Below are positions 1 through 7,711 of a stretch of 64,000 nt of DNA, piece by piece. The stretch's first letter is position 1; each line of letters opens with the position of its first letter. The notes beneath the pieces are model-generated. The model was not told the origin of the DNA and made no database searches. It was given only the letters and a program-made list of their open reading frames with translations. The position numbers were made by a program, and so were the translations under genes. Origin of the DNA: Salinarimonas sp046292825 (GTDB taxonomy: Bacteria; Pseudomonadota; Alphaproteobacteria; Rhizobiales; Beijerinckiaceae); the NCBI RefSeq assembly GCF_046292825.1, contig NZ_JBKBQG010000016.1, positions 19,483 to 83,482 on the forward strand, read 5' to 3'.

Positions 1-62
1 ACGGCAGGATGGGGATCGGGCTTCATCGCCTCGGAGACGACGTTCGTATCGAGGAGAATCAT
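1..62 (-). CDS. PIN-domain toxin of a VapBC/FitAB pair, N-terminal fragment
   Basis: Only the first 20 codons lie in the window; the gene runs off the left edge. The start reads MILLDTNVVSEAMKPDPHPA, which matches the first beta strand of PIN-domain ribonucleases: the Asp of LLDTN is the first metal-binding acid and VVSE is typical of the FitB branch. It begins 21 bases after the stop of the upstream antitoxin gene on the same strand, the usual antitoxin-first order. By family knowledge it would be a Mg-dependent ribonuclease held inactive by the antitoxin. The catalytic remainder cannot be checked. Confidence 0.75.
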   Translation of the reverse strand, partial: MILLDTNVVSEAMKPDPHPA

Positions 63-83
63 GCGAGCCGCGTCCGCCGAGCC

Positions 84-338
84 TCAATCGAAACGCATGG
101 GTTCCGCCGGGTCGCGGTGCTCGCGTCTCTCGATCGCCTCGACATCGGCGTTGGTGAGCCCGAGGGATCGGCTCGTCTCGGCGATCGTGGTGCCGAGGCG
201 CAAACGTTCGGCAGGACGAACGGCGGCGTCGAGGATCGCGCGGATCTCCGCTTCCGTGCTGCGATTGTTCATGGACGCACGAGCCTTCAAGGCGCGGTGC
301 GTCTCGTCGGACAGGTTGCGGACGAGAACCGAGGCCAT
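84..338 (-). CDS. FitA/VapB-like ribbon-helix-helix antitoxin
   Basis: This 84-residue protein starts MASVLVRNLSDETHRALK, the DNA-binding beta strand and first helix of an Arc/MetJ-type ribbon-helix-helix fold, as in FitA/StbC antitoxins. The C-terminal half is charged (ADVEAIERREHRDP) and would wrap the toxin. I chose the ATG at 338 because it follows a strong GAGGAGGTG ribosome site; a start 8 codons earlier would lie on that site. The toxin gene follows directly. The upstream region carries a direct repeat inside a good promoter, consistent with autoregulation. Family assignment is firm; the cellular role is inferred. Confidence 0.85.
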   Translation of the reverse strand: MASVLVRNLSDETHRALKARASMNNRSTEAEIRAILDAAVRPAERLRLGTTIAETSRSLGLTNADVEAIERREHRDPAEPMRFD

Positions 339-359
339 CGGCACCTCCTCTAGGATACA

Positions 360-390
360 CACGATATCAATTGGCGATCACGATATCAAT
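360..390 (-). promoter_or_regulatory. Promoter and direct-repeat operator of the toxin-antitoxin pair
   Basis: CACGATATCAAT occurs twice (360-371 and 379-390), 19 bases apart. On the minus strand the distal repeat supplies a -35 box TTGATA (389-384) and the proximal repeat a -10 box TATCGT (366-361), with a 17-base spacer. Each repeat therefore overlaps one promoter element, so a bound antitoxin or antitoxin-toxin complex would block RNA polymerase. Confidence 0.6.
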
Positions 391-425
391 CATGAGGGCT
401 ACGGTCGGGCACCCTCGCCCTCCCC

Positions 426-454
426 TTGATCCCGCGCCCGCGCGGCGCCACATT
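426..454 (+). promoter_or_regulatory. Predicted promoter of the NifU-like gene
   Basis: TTGATC (426-431) and CACATT (449-454) are separated by 17 bases and end 33 bases before the start codon. The -35 box is good for an alphaproteobacterial housekeeping promoter and the -10 box is weak. Confidence 0.4.
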
Positions 455-487
455 CGAGACGACCCCCAAAAGCACCCCGGATACGCC

Positions 488-1048
488 ATGTTCATCCAGA
501 CCGAAGCGACCCCGAACCCCGCCACCCTCAAGTTCCTGCCCGGACGGGTGGTGATGGAGAACGGCACCTTCGACGCGCGCGAGGCCGCGGGCGCGCAGGG
601 CTCGCCGCTGGCCGAGCGCCTGTTCCAGGTGCCGGGGGTGGTCGGCGTGTTCTTCGGCTACGATTTCATCACGATCACCAAGGGCGAGGGCGAGTGGCAG
701 CACCTCAAACCCGCGATCCTCGGCGCGATCATGGAGCATTTCATGTCGGGCCGCCCGGTGCTCGCCGCCGGCACGCCGATGGCGGGCGAGGGCGAGGAGG
801 AGTTCTACGAGACCTCCGACGCCGACACGGTGGCGACCATCAAGGATCTGATCGAGACCCGCATCCGCCCGGCGGTCGCGGGCGACGGCGGCGACATCGT
901 CTTCCGCGGCTATCGCGACGGGATCGTCTATCTCGGCATGAAGGGCGCCTGCGCCGGCTGCCCCTCCTCGACCGCGACGCTCAAGCACGGCATCCAGAAC
1001 CTCCTGCGGCATTTCCTGCCCGACATCCGCGAAGTGCAGCAGATCTGA
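488..1048 (+). CDS. NifU-family Fe-S cluster scaffold/carrier (NfuA-like)
   Basis: The protein has 186 residues. The start MFIQTEATPNPATLKFLPG is the Nfu N-terminal domain of alphaproteobacterial and mitochondrial Nfu proteins. The C-terminal half is the NifU-like domain, with the Fe-S binding CxxC at Cys155 and Cys158 (ACAGCPSS). By family knowledge it carries a [4Fe-4S] cluster to target enzymes in the cytoplasm. I chose the ATG at 488 because homologous Nfu sequence starts exactly there; the upstream in-frame extension has no family resemblance. The gene stands alone, 225 bases before rimP. Confidence 0.92.
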   Translation: MFIQTEATPNPATLKFLPGRVVMENGTFDAREAAGAQGSPLAERLFQVPGVVGVFFGYDFITITKGEGEWQHLKPAILGAIMEHFMSGRPVLAAGTPMAGEGEEEFYETSDADTVATIKDLIETRIRPAVAGDGGDIVFRGYRDGIVYLGMKGACAGCPSSTATLKHGIQNLLRHFLPDIREVQQI

Positions 1049-1080
1049 GGGGCGGGTGCGCTCGGGCGGCGTATCCGGTC

Positions 1081-1109
1081 TTGAAATCCGGGGCGGGTGC
1101 CTGTATATG
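1081..1109 (+). promoter_or_regulatory. Predicted promoter of the rimP-nusA-infB operon
   Basis: TTGAAA (1081-1086), a 17-base spacer and TATATG (1104-1109) form one of the best sigma-70-type promoters in the window. Transcription would begin near 1116, giving a leader of about 158 bases before rimP that contains the hairpin at 1153-1180. Confidence 0.65.
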
Positions 1110-1152
1110 CCGCCTTGTCAGCTCTGGTAGCGGCGCGCGAGCGTCGTTTCAC

Positions 1153-1180
1153 GGGAGTGGGCCCCGCCGGGTCCGCTCCC
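1153..1180 (+). terminator. Terminator-like hairpin in the rimP leader (possible attenuator)
   Basis: GGGAGTGGGCCC and GGGTCCGCTCCC form a 12-bp stem with two G-T pairs around a CGCC tetraloop, followed by TTGTCGTTT. The T tract is interrupted, so intrinsic termination would be partial. It lies downstream of the predicted promoter and 93 bases before rimP, so it could either end the nfuA-like transcript or attenuate the operon. The homologous E. coli operon is controlled in its leader by NusA. Confidence 0.6.
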
Positions 1181-1273
1181 TTGTCGTTTCGGGGCCCCGC
1201 TGCGGCGAAGCCCGCGCGGTGCCGCGGCACGACGTCCGGACCAAACGAGACGCAAGGCAGACCGAGGAGCCAC

Positions 1274-1921
1274 GTGACCGATCGTACCGAAGAGCGCCTG
1301 ATCACCGAGAGCGGCGTCGCGGCCCGTGTCGCGGCGATCGTCGAGCCCGTGATCGTCGATCTCGGCTTTCGCCTCGTGCGGGTGAAGGTGTCGGGGCAGA
1401 ACGGCTGCACCGTGCAGATCATGGCCGAGCGGCCGGACGGCACGATGAGCGTCGCCGATTGCGAGACGGTGAGCCGCGCGGTGTCGCCGGCGCTCGACGT
1501 CGACGACCCGATCGACCGCGCCTACCATCTGGAGATCTCCTCTCCAGGCATCGACCGCCCGCTCGTGCGCCCCGGCGATTTCGAGCGTTGGGCCGGCCAC
1601 GAGGCGAAGATCGAGATGGCGGTCGCGCAGGACGGCCGCAAGCGCTATCGTGGCATCGTGCGCGGCGTGGACGGCGAGCGTGCCCTCGTCGAATTGCCGG
1701 ACGCCAAGGACGAGGCCGAGCGCATCGCCCGGCTGCCGCTCGCCGAGATCGGCGAGGCGCGGCTCGTCCTGACCGACGAGCTCGTGCGCGAGAGCCTGCG
1801 CCGCGGCACGGCGCCCTCCCAGGAGGGGGCCGACGAGACCGAGGAGGTGGAGGGCGACGAGGACGAGACCTCGGACGCGCGCCCCTCGCACAACGACAAC
1901 GACCCCGTCACGAAGGAGTGA
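1274..1921 (+). CDS. rimP: Ribosome maturation factor RimP
   Basis: The protein has 215 residues and assists 30S subunit assembly. The N-terminal domain has the RimP pattern (VIVDLGFRLVRVKVSG), followed by the conserved SVADCETVSRAVSPALD and the core motif LEISSPGIDRPL. The C-terminal SH3-like domain contains the KRYRGIV strand. The last ~35 residues are an acidic tail rich in Glu and Asp, common in this order. The GTG at 1274 is chosen because it follows a GAGGAG site and family similarity begins there. nusA starts 5 bases after the stop, in the conserved order. Confidence 0.95.
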   Translation: MTDRTEERLITESGVAARVAAIVEPVIVDLGFRLVRVKVSGQNGCTVQIMAERPDGTMSVADCETVSRAVSPALDVDDPIDRAYHLEISSPGIDRPLVRPGDFERWAGHEAKIEMAVAQDGRKRYRGIVRGVDGERALVELPDAKDEAERIARLPLAEIGEARLVLTDELVRESLRRGTAPSQEGADETEEVEGDEDETSDARPSHNDNDPVTKE

Positions 1922-1926
1922 CTTCG

Positions 1927-3564
1927 ATGGCCGTCAGCGCCAACAGGCTCGAGCTCTTGCAGATCGCCGACGCGGTCGCCCGCGAAAAGGTGATCGATCG
2001 CCAGATCGTGCTCGCCGCGATGGAGGACGCGATCCAGAAGGCCGCGCGCTCCCGCTACGGCAGCGAGACCGAGGTCCGTGCCGAGATCAATCCGCGCACC
2101 GGCGAGATCGCGCTCTCGCGCCTCCTGCACGTGGTCGAGAAGATCGAGAACGACGCGGTCGAGATCACCCTCGAGGAGGCGCGCCGCAAGAACCCCGCCG
2201 CCATGATCGGCGACTTCATCGCCGAGGCGCTGCCCCCCTTCGACTTCGGCCGCATCGCCGCGCAATCGGCCAAGCAGGTGATCGTGCAGAAGGTGCGCGA
2301 CGCCGAGCGCGACCGTCAGTACGACGAGTTCAAGGACCGCATCGGCGAGATCGTCAACGGCGCCGTCAAGCGCGTCGAGTACGGCAACGTTATCGTCGAT
2401 CTCGGCCGCGCCGAGGCGATCGTGCGCCGCGACGAGCTGATCCCGCGCGAGACCTTCCGCCCCGGCGACCGCGTCCGCGCCTATGTCTACGACGTGCGCC
2501 GCGAGACGCGCGGGCCGCAGATCTTCCTGTCGCGCACCCATCCGCAATTCATGGCCAAGCTCTTCGGCCAGGAAGTGCCGGAGATCTACGACGGCATCGT
2601 CGAGGTGAAGGCGGTGGCCCGCGATCCGGGCTCGCGCGCCAAGATCGCCGTGATCTCGCGCGATTCGTCGATCGACCCGGTCGGCGCCTGCGTCGGCATG
2701 CGCGGCTCGCGCGTGCAGGCCGTCGTCGGCGAATTGCAGGGCGAGAAGATCGACATCATCCCCTGGTCGACGGACGAGGCGACCTTCATCGTCAACGCGC
2801 TCCAGCCGGCGGAAGTCGTCAAGGTCGTGGTCGACGAGGAGGCCGAGCGCGTCGAGGTGGTGGTGCCCGACGACCAGCTCTCGCTGGCCATCGGCCGGCG
2901 CGGCCAGAACGTGCGCCTCGCCTCGCAGCTCACCGGCTGGGACATCGACATCCTGACGGAAGCCGAGGAATCCGAGCGCCGCCAGAAGGAATTCGCCGAG
3001 CGCACCGATCTGTTCATGAACGCGCTCGACGTCGACGAGGTCGTCGCCCAGCTCCTCGCCTCCGAGGGCTTCCGCACGATCGACGAGATCGCCTACGTGG
3101 ACCTCGCCGAGATCGCCTCGATCGAGGGCTTCGACGAGGAGACGGCGCAGGAGATCCAGACCCGCGCCCAGGAGCATCTCGAGAAGCTCGAGGCGGAGCA
3201 CGACGCGCGTCGCGTCGAGCTCGGCGTCGAGGACGAGCTGCGCGAGGTCGAGGGCGTCACCACGGCGATGCTCGTCGCGCTCGGCGAGAACGACGTCAAG
3301 TCGATCGAAGACCTCGCCGGCTGCGCGACCGACGATCTCGTCGGCTATACCGAGGGCCGCGGCGCCGAGGCCGTGCGCCACAAGGGCTATCTCGACGGGT
3401 TCGAGATCTCCCGCGCGGAGGCCGAGGCCATGATCATGGACGCGCGCGTGCGTGCGGGCTGGATCGAGGCGCCGGTCGTCGAGGACGCGGCGGACGAGGG
3501 CTACGAGGACGGTGTCGAGGGGGACGGCTCCGAGGAGACCGCCTCCCAGGCTCATCCGAGCTGA
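1927..3564 (+). CDS. nusA: Transcription termination/antitermination factor NusA
   Basis: The protein has 545 residues and binds RNA polymerase to modulate pausing, termination and antitermination. The N-terminal RNAP-binding domain (about 1-125) starts MAVSANRLELLQIADAVAREK. An S1 domain follows at about 135-200 (GAVKRVEYGNVIVDLGR). KH1 is at about 225-280 with GACVGMRGSRVQAVVGELQG, and KH2 at about 305-345 with LAIGRRGQNVRLASQL. The acidic C-terminal extension carries two helix-hairpin-helix repeats of the type that binds NusG or the alpha subunit. It is probably co-transcribed with rimP (5-base gap) and may act on the leader hairpin at 1153-1180. Confidence 0.96.
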   Translation: MAVSANRLELLQIADAVAREKVIDRQIVLAAMEDAIQKAARSRYGSETEVRAEINPRTGEIALSRLLHVVEKIENDAVEITLEEARRKNPAAMIGDFIAEALPPFDFGRIAAQSAKQVIVQKVRDAERDRQYDEFKDRIGEIVNGAVKRVEYGNVIVDLGRAEAIVRRDELIPRETFRPGDRVRAYVYDVRRETRGPQIFLSRTHPQFMAKLFGQEVPEIYDGIVEVKAVARDPGSRAKIAVISRDSSIDPVGACVGMRGSRVQAVVGELQGEKIDIIPWSTDEATFIVNALQPAEVVKVVVDEEAERVEVVVPDDQLSLAIGRRGQNVRLASQLTGWDIDILTEAEESERRQKEFAERTDLFMNALDVDEVVAQLLASEGFRTIDEIAYVDLAEIASIEGFDEETAQEIQTRAQEHLEKLEAEHDARRVELGVEDELREVEGVTTAMLVALGENDVKSIEDLAGCATDDLVGYTEGRGAEAVRHKGYLDGFEISRAEAEAMIMDARVRAGWIEAPVVEDAADEGYEDGVEGDGSEETASQAHPS

Positions 3565-3594
3565 GGCCGGAAAGGTAACGAGGACGAGACGGGC

Positions 3595-4269
3595 GTGCCG
3601 CGCAACGAGCCTCGCCGCACCTGCATCGCGACACGCGAGGTGCGCGCGCCCGACGAGATGATCCGGTTCGTGGCCTCGCCCGAGGGCGTCGTCATGCCGG
3701 ACCTGCGGCGCAAGCTGCCCGGACGCGGAGTCTGGGTGTCGGCGCGTCGCGACGCGGTGGAGAGCGCGGTGAAACGTCGCCTCTTCGCCCGCGGCTTGAA
3801 GAGCGCGGTGGCGGTCCCCGACGGGCTCGCCGACGCGATCGACGCGGCGCTCCTCGCCGATCTGCGGCAGGGGCTCGCGCTCGCCAACAAGGCGGGCTGC
3901 GCCGTCACCGGCTTCGGCAAGGTGGAGGCGGCGGCCGCCGGGGGGGGCATCGTCGCGGTCGTCCATGCTGCGGAAGCAGCGGCGGACGGCCGCAGGAAGG
4001 TTTCTCAGGCGTTGCGACGGCGCCTGGGAGAGGCCGCTTCGTCGATTCCGGTCGTGGATGTGCTCGAAAGCCACGATTTGGATTTGGCAATGGGGCGGTC
4101 TCATGTGATACATGCTGCCCTCGTCGCGGGCGCCGGAAGCGCGCTCTTCATCGAGCGCTGGCGACGGCTTTGCGTTTATCGCGGATCCCTCGCCATGCAT
4201 GCCGCGCCTCTCGACGAGGCCGGCGACGTCGACGATACGAACCCGCAGGATCGTGAGCGGAATGAGTGA
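3595..4269 (+). CDS. ylxR: YlxR-family RNA-binding protein (DUF448) with L7Ae-like tail
   Basis: The protein has 224 residues and uses a GTG start, the first in-frame start after nusA. The N-terminal DUF448 domain shows RTCIATREVRAPDEMIRFV and the GRGVWVSARRDAVESAVKR motif. Residues of about 100-190 resemble the L7Ae/L30e-like fold (ADLRQGLALANKAGCAVTGFGKVEAA), the two-domain form usual in Rhizobiales. Genes of this family sit between nusA and infB in many bacteria and are thought to bind RNA in transcription or ribosome metabolism. The stop overlaps the infB start by 8 bases, which implies translational coupling. Confidence 0.88.
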   Translation: MPRNEPRRTCIATREVRAPDEMIRFVASPEGVVMPDLRRKLPGRGVWVSARRDAVESAVKRRLFARGLKSAVAVPDGLADAIDAALLADLRQGLALANKAGCAVTGFGKVEAAAAGGGIVAVVHAAEAAADGRRKVSQALRRRLGEAASSIPVVDVLESHDLDLAMGRSHVIHAALVAGAGSALFIERWRRLCVYRGSLAMHAAPLDEAGDVDDTNPQDRERNE

Positions 4270-7111
4270 TACCAAGACCCCGGGCGACAAGACGCTGCAC
4301 GCGCCCCAGAAGACTCTGAGCATCAAGCCCCGCGTGGAGCAGGGCACCGTGCGTCAGAGCTTCTCGCACGGCCGCACCAAGCAGGTCGTCGTGGAGCGCA
4401 AGCGTTCCGTTCGCGCGCCCGGCGAGGCGTCGGCGAAGGAGACCGCGACGGCACCCGCCGCCGCGCCCAAGCCGGCTGCGCCGGCGCCGCAGAAGGCACG
4501 CCCCGGCGCGCCGACGCGTCCGGGTGCGATGGTGCTCCGTTCCCTCTCCGAGAGCGAGCGCGACGCCCGCGCCGCCGCGCTCGTCGACGCCCGTCGTCGC
4601 GAGGAGGAGGAGCGCAGCCGCCGCGAGGCGGAAGAGCGTCGCCGCCAGGAGGAGGAGCGCGCCCGCGTCGCCGCCGAGGCCAAGGCCCGGGCGGAGGAGG
4701 AGGAGCGCCGCCGCGCCGAGGCCGAGGAGGCGCGTCGCCGCTCCGAAGCCGAGGCCGCCGCCAAGTCCGAAACGGCGAAGTCGGAAAGCGCGAAGCCGGA
4801 GACGGTCGCCGAGGCCGCCCCCGCTCAGCCCGCTTCCGCCGCGCCGAGCACCGGCGAAGCGCCCGCGGCGCAGGCTGCCGCCGCGGCCCGTCCCGCTCGC
4901 CCGGTGGCGCGCGAGGGTCGACCGGCGGCGAGCACCCGCGTCGGCCTTCCGCATCAGACCGTTCCGCGCGGCGACAGCCGTCGTCCGCCGAGCCTCGACT
5001 CGATGGCGCGCCCCGCGCCCGAGCCGGAGCCCGAGAAGAAGCCCGTCGAGGCGAAGGCCGCCGAGCCCGCGCGTCCCGCGAGCGCGCGTCCCGAAGGAGC
5101 CCCCGCCGCGCGCGGCCGTCCCGCCGCCGCTCCCGCCGAGGAGGAGGCGCCGCGCGCCCGCAAGGGTGCCGTCAAGGCGCCTCCCGTTCCCAAGCCCACC
5201 AAGGGCGCCGACGACCGTCGCCGCGGTCGCCTGACCGTGACGAAGGCGCTCGCCGGCGACGAGGAGCGCACGCGCTCGGTCGCCTCCTTCAAGCGCCGCA
5301 TGCAGCGCCTGCAGGGCAAGGGCCAGGCGGAGACCCGCGAGAAGATCTCCCGCGAGGTGATCATCCCCGAGACGATCACCATCCAGGAGCTCGCCAACCG
5401 CATGGCCGAGCGCGCGGTCGACGTGATCCGCCTGCTGATGAAGCAGGGCGAGATGCACAAGATCACCGACGTGATCGATGCGGACACGGCTCAGATCGTC
5501 GCCGAGGAGATGGGCCACGCCGTCAAGCGCGTCGCCGAGTCGGACGTCGAGGAGGGCCTCTTCGCCGAGGCCGACGTGCTCGAGGATCAGGTCTCCCGCC
5601 CGCCGGTCGTGACCATCATGGGCCACGTCGACCACGGCAAGACCTCGCTGCTCGACGCGATCCGCAAGACGAACGTCGTCTCCGGCGAGGCCGGCGGCAT
5701 CACCCAGCACATCGGCGCCTATCAGGTGACGAGCCCGTCGGGCGGCAAGGTGACCTTCATCGACACGCCCGGCCACGCGGCCTTCACCGCGATGCGCGCC
5801 CGCGGCGCCAAGGTGACGGACATCGTCGTGCTGGTCGTCGCGGCCGACGACGGCGTCATGCCGCAGACGGTCGAGGCGATCTCCCACGCCAAGGCGGCCG
5901 GCGTGCCGATGATCGTGGCGATCAACAAGATCGACAAGCCCTCCGCCAACCCCCAGCGGGTGCGCACCGAGCTCCTCCAGCACGACGTGCAGGTGGAATC
6001 GATGGGCGGCGAGACGCTCGAATTCGAGGTCTCCGCGCTGACCGGCGCGGGTCTCGACGAGCTGCTCGAGGGTCTGCAGCTGCAATCCGAGATCCTCGAT
6101 CTCAAGGCCAATCCGGATCGCGCCGCCGAAGGCACGGTCGTCGAGGCCAAGCTCGATCGCGGCCGCGGCCCGGTGGCGACCGTGCTCGTCCAGCGTGGCA
6201 CCCTGCGCACCGGCGACATCGTCGTCGCGGGCGCCGAATGGGGCCGCGTGCGCGCGCTCGTCTCGGATGTCGGCGATCAGGTCAAGGAGGCCGGTCCGTC
6301 GGTTCCGGTGGAGGTGCTCGGCTTCAACGGCACGCCCGAGGCCGGCGACCGCGTGGCGGTCGTCGAGAACGAGGCCCGCGCCCGCGAGATCACCGAGTAC
6401 CGCACCCGCCAGAAGCGCGAGCGGCTCGCCGCCCGCACCGGCTCGGCCACGCGCTCGCTCGCCGACATGATGCGCGACCTGCGCGAAGGCGCCGGCCGCA
6501 AGGAGATGCCGCTCGTCGTCAAGGGCGACGTGCAGGGCTCCGTCGAGGCGATCATCGGCGCGCTCGAGAAGATCGGCAACGACGAGGTCGCGGCGCGCGT
6601 CATCCATGCGGGCGTCGGCGGCATCACGGAATCGGACGTCACGCTCGCGGAGGCGTCCGGCGCGGTGGTGCTCGGCTTCAACGTGCGCGCCCACAAGGAG
6701 GCCCGCGAGGCCTCCGAGCGGGCCGGCGTGGAGGTGCGCTACTACAACATCATCTACGACCTCGTGGACGACATCAAAGCCGTCATGTCGGGCATGCTGC
6801 CGCCGCAGCTGCGCGAGGAGCGGCTCGGCGAGGCGCAGATCCTCGAGGTGTTCAACGTCTCGAAGGTCGGCAAGGTCGCGGGTTGCCGCGTGCTCGACGG
6901 CGTCGTGCAGAAGGGCGCCCACGTGCGCCTCATCCGCGACAACGTCGTCATCCACGAGGGCAAGCTCTCGCAGCTCAAGCGCTTCAAGGACGATGCGCGC
7001 GAGGTGTTGGCCGGCCAGGAATGCGGCATGGCCTTCGAGAACTACCAGGACATGCGCAAGGGCGACGTGATCGAGTGCTATCGCGTCGAGGAGATCCGTC
7101 GGACCCTCTGA
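4262..7111 (+). CDS. infB: Translation initiation factor IF-2
   Basis: The protein has 949 residues. It is the GTPase that delivers initiator tRNA to the 30S subunit. The N-terminal ~340 residues are low complexity: an Arg/Glu/Ala coiled coil at about 95-170, then Ala/Pro-rich linkers. The conserved IF2 N domain (ITIQELANRMAERAVDVIRLLMKQG) precedes the G domain, where G1 is GHVDHGKTS near residue 455, G3 is DTPGHAAF near 500 and G4 is NKID near 555. Domains II to IV follow, ending EEIRRTL. The start MSDTKTPGDKT is typical of alphaproteobacterial IF-2. Confidence 0.97.
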   Translation: MSDTKTPGDKTLHAPQKTLSIKPRVEQGTVRQSFSHGRTKQVVVERKRSVRAPGEASAKETATAPAAAPKPAAPAPQKARPGAPTRPGAMVLRSLSESERDARAAALVDARRREEEERSRREAEERRRQEEERARVAAEAKARAEEEERRRAEAEEARRRSEAEAAAKSETAKSESAKPETVAEAAPAQPASAAPSTGEAPAAQAAAAARPARPVAREGRPAASTRVGLPHQTVPRGDSRRPPSLDSMARPAPEPEPEKKPVEAKAAEPARPASARPEGAPAARGRPAAAPAEEEAPRARKGAVKAPPVPKPTKGADDRRRGRLTVTKALAGDEERTRSVASFKRRMQRLQGKGQAETREKISREVIIPETITIQELANRMAERAVDVIRLLMKQGEMHKITDVIDADTAQIVAEEMGHAVKRVAESDVEEGLFAEADVLEDQVSRPPVVTIMGHVDHGKTSLLDAIRKTNVVSGEAGGITQHIGAYQVTSPSGGKVTFIDTPGHAAFTAMRARGAKVTDIVVLVVAADDGVMPQTVEAISHAKAAGVPMIVAINKIDKPSANPQRVRTELLQHDVQVESMGGETLEFEVSALTGAGLDELLEGLQLQSEILDLKANPDRAAEGTVVEAKLDRGRGPVATVLVQRGTLRTGDIVVAGAEWGRVRALVSDVGDQVKEAGPSVPVEVLGFNGTPEAGDRVAVVENEARAREITEYRTRQKRERLAARTGSATRSLADMMRDLREGAGRKEMPLVVKGDVQGSVEAIIGALEKIGNDEVAARVIHAGVGGITESDVTLAEASGAVVLGFNVRAHKEAREASERAGVEVRYYNIIYDLVDDIKAVMSGMLPPQLREERLGEAQILEVFNVSKVGKVAGCRVLDGVVQKGAHVRLIRDNVVIHEGKLSQLKRFKDDAREVLAGQECGMAFENYQDMRKGDVIECYRVEEIRRTL

Positions 7112-7135
7112 GCCTCTTCGCGCTCCGCTCCGTTC

Positions 7136-7176
7136 CTCCGCGCGCCGCGGCGTTCGATTCGCCGCGGCGCGCGGAG
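7136..7176 (+). other. Perfect 17-bp hairpin in the infB-rbfA gap
   Basis: The left arm 7136-7152 (CTCCGCGCGCCGCGGCG) pairs perfectly with 7160-7176 around the 7-base loop TTCGATT. There is no T run after it, so it is not a standard intrinsic terminator. It may be an mRNA processing or stability element, or a partial barrier that sets rbfA-truB expression relative to infB. Confidence 0.6.
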
Positions 7177-7241
7177 CGTCGCTCATCCTCCACGCCGGCG
7201 CTCCTCTTCGCATCGCGCCCGCTCGACGAAGGAGGCGCCCC

Positions 7242-7709
7242 ATGGCCAAACGTTTCGCAGCCGCCGGCCCCACCCAACGCCAGAGCCGGGTGGCGGAGCT
7301 CGTCCGTCATGCGCTCGCCGAGGTTCTCGCTCGCGGCGACGTGCCCGATCCCGTGCTCGCGCGCCACGTGGTGACCATCCCCGAGGTGCGGATGTCGCCG
7401 GATCTCAAGCTCGCGACCGCCTACGTGATGCCGCTCGGCGGCCGCGACGAGGCCGAGGTCCTCGCCGCGCTCGATCGGGCCCGCAAGCACCTGCGCGGCG
7501 AGGTCGCCCGCCGCGTGAACCTGAAATTCGCCCCCGAGCTGCGCTTCCGCCGCGACGAGAGCTTCGACGAGGCCGCGCGCATCGACGCGCTGCTGCGCTC
7601 GGAGCCGGTCCGCCGCGACGTCGAGAAGGCAGGCGTGGACGGGGACGACGATGTCGAGACCGACGCCGCGGAGGAAACGCGCGCGGCCAAGAAGGGCGAG
7701 AACGAGTGA
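7242..7709 (+). CDS. rbfA: 30S ribosome-binding factor RbfA
   Basis: The protein has 155 residues and helps mature the 5' end of 16S rRNA in the 30S subunit. The KH-like fold is visible in TQRQSRVAELVRHALAEVLARGDVPDP, TIPEVRMSPDLKLATAYVMPLGG and the final conserved FRRDESFDEAARIDALL. The C-terminal ~30 residues form an acidic tail. The start follows a GAAGGAGG ribosome site. The 130-base gap to infB holds a strong hairpin; the next gene begins at or just past its stop. Confidence 0.95.
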   Translation: MAKRFAAAGPTQRQSRVAELVRHALAEVLARGDVPDPVLARHVVTIPEVRMSPDLKLATAYVMPLGGRDEAEVLAALDRARKHLRGEVARRVNLKFAPELRFRRDESFDEAARIDALLRSEPVRRDVEKAGVDGDDDVETDAAEETRAAKKGENE

Positions 7710-7711
7710 CG

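Noticed and set aside
1050..1120. A possible tRNA-like sequence (GTCTTGAAATCC) before rimP, since metY precedes rimP in E. coli
   Set aside because: No cloverleaf can be drawn; the bases are better explained as the -35/-10 promoter pair TTGAAA-N17-TATATG.
4262..5240. Amino-acid repeats in IF-2 considered as a novel repeat protein
   Set aside because: Low-complexity Ala/Arg/Glu/Pro N-terminal extensions are normal for alphaproteobacterial IF-2.
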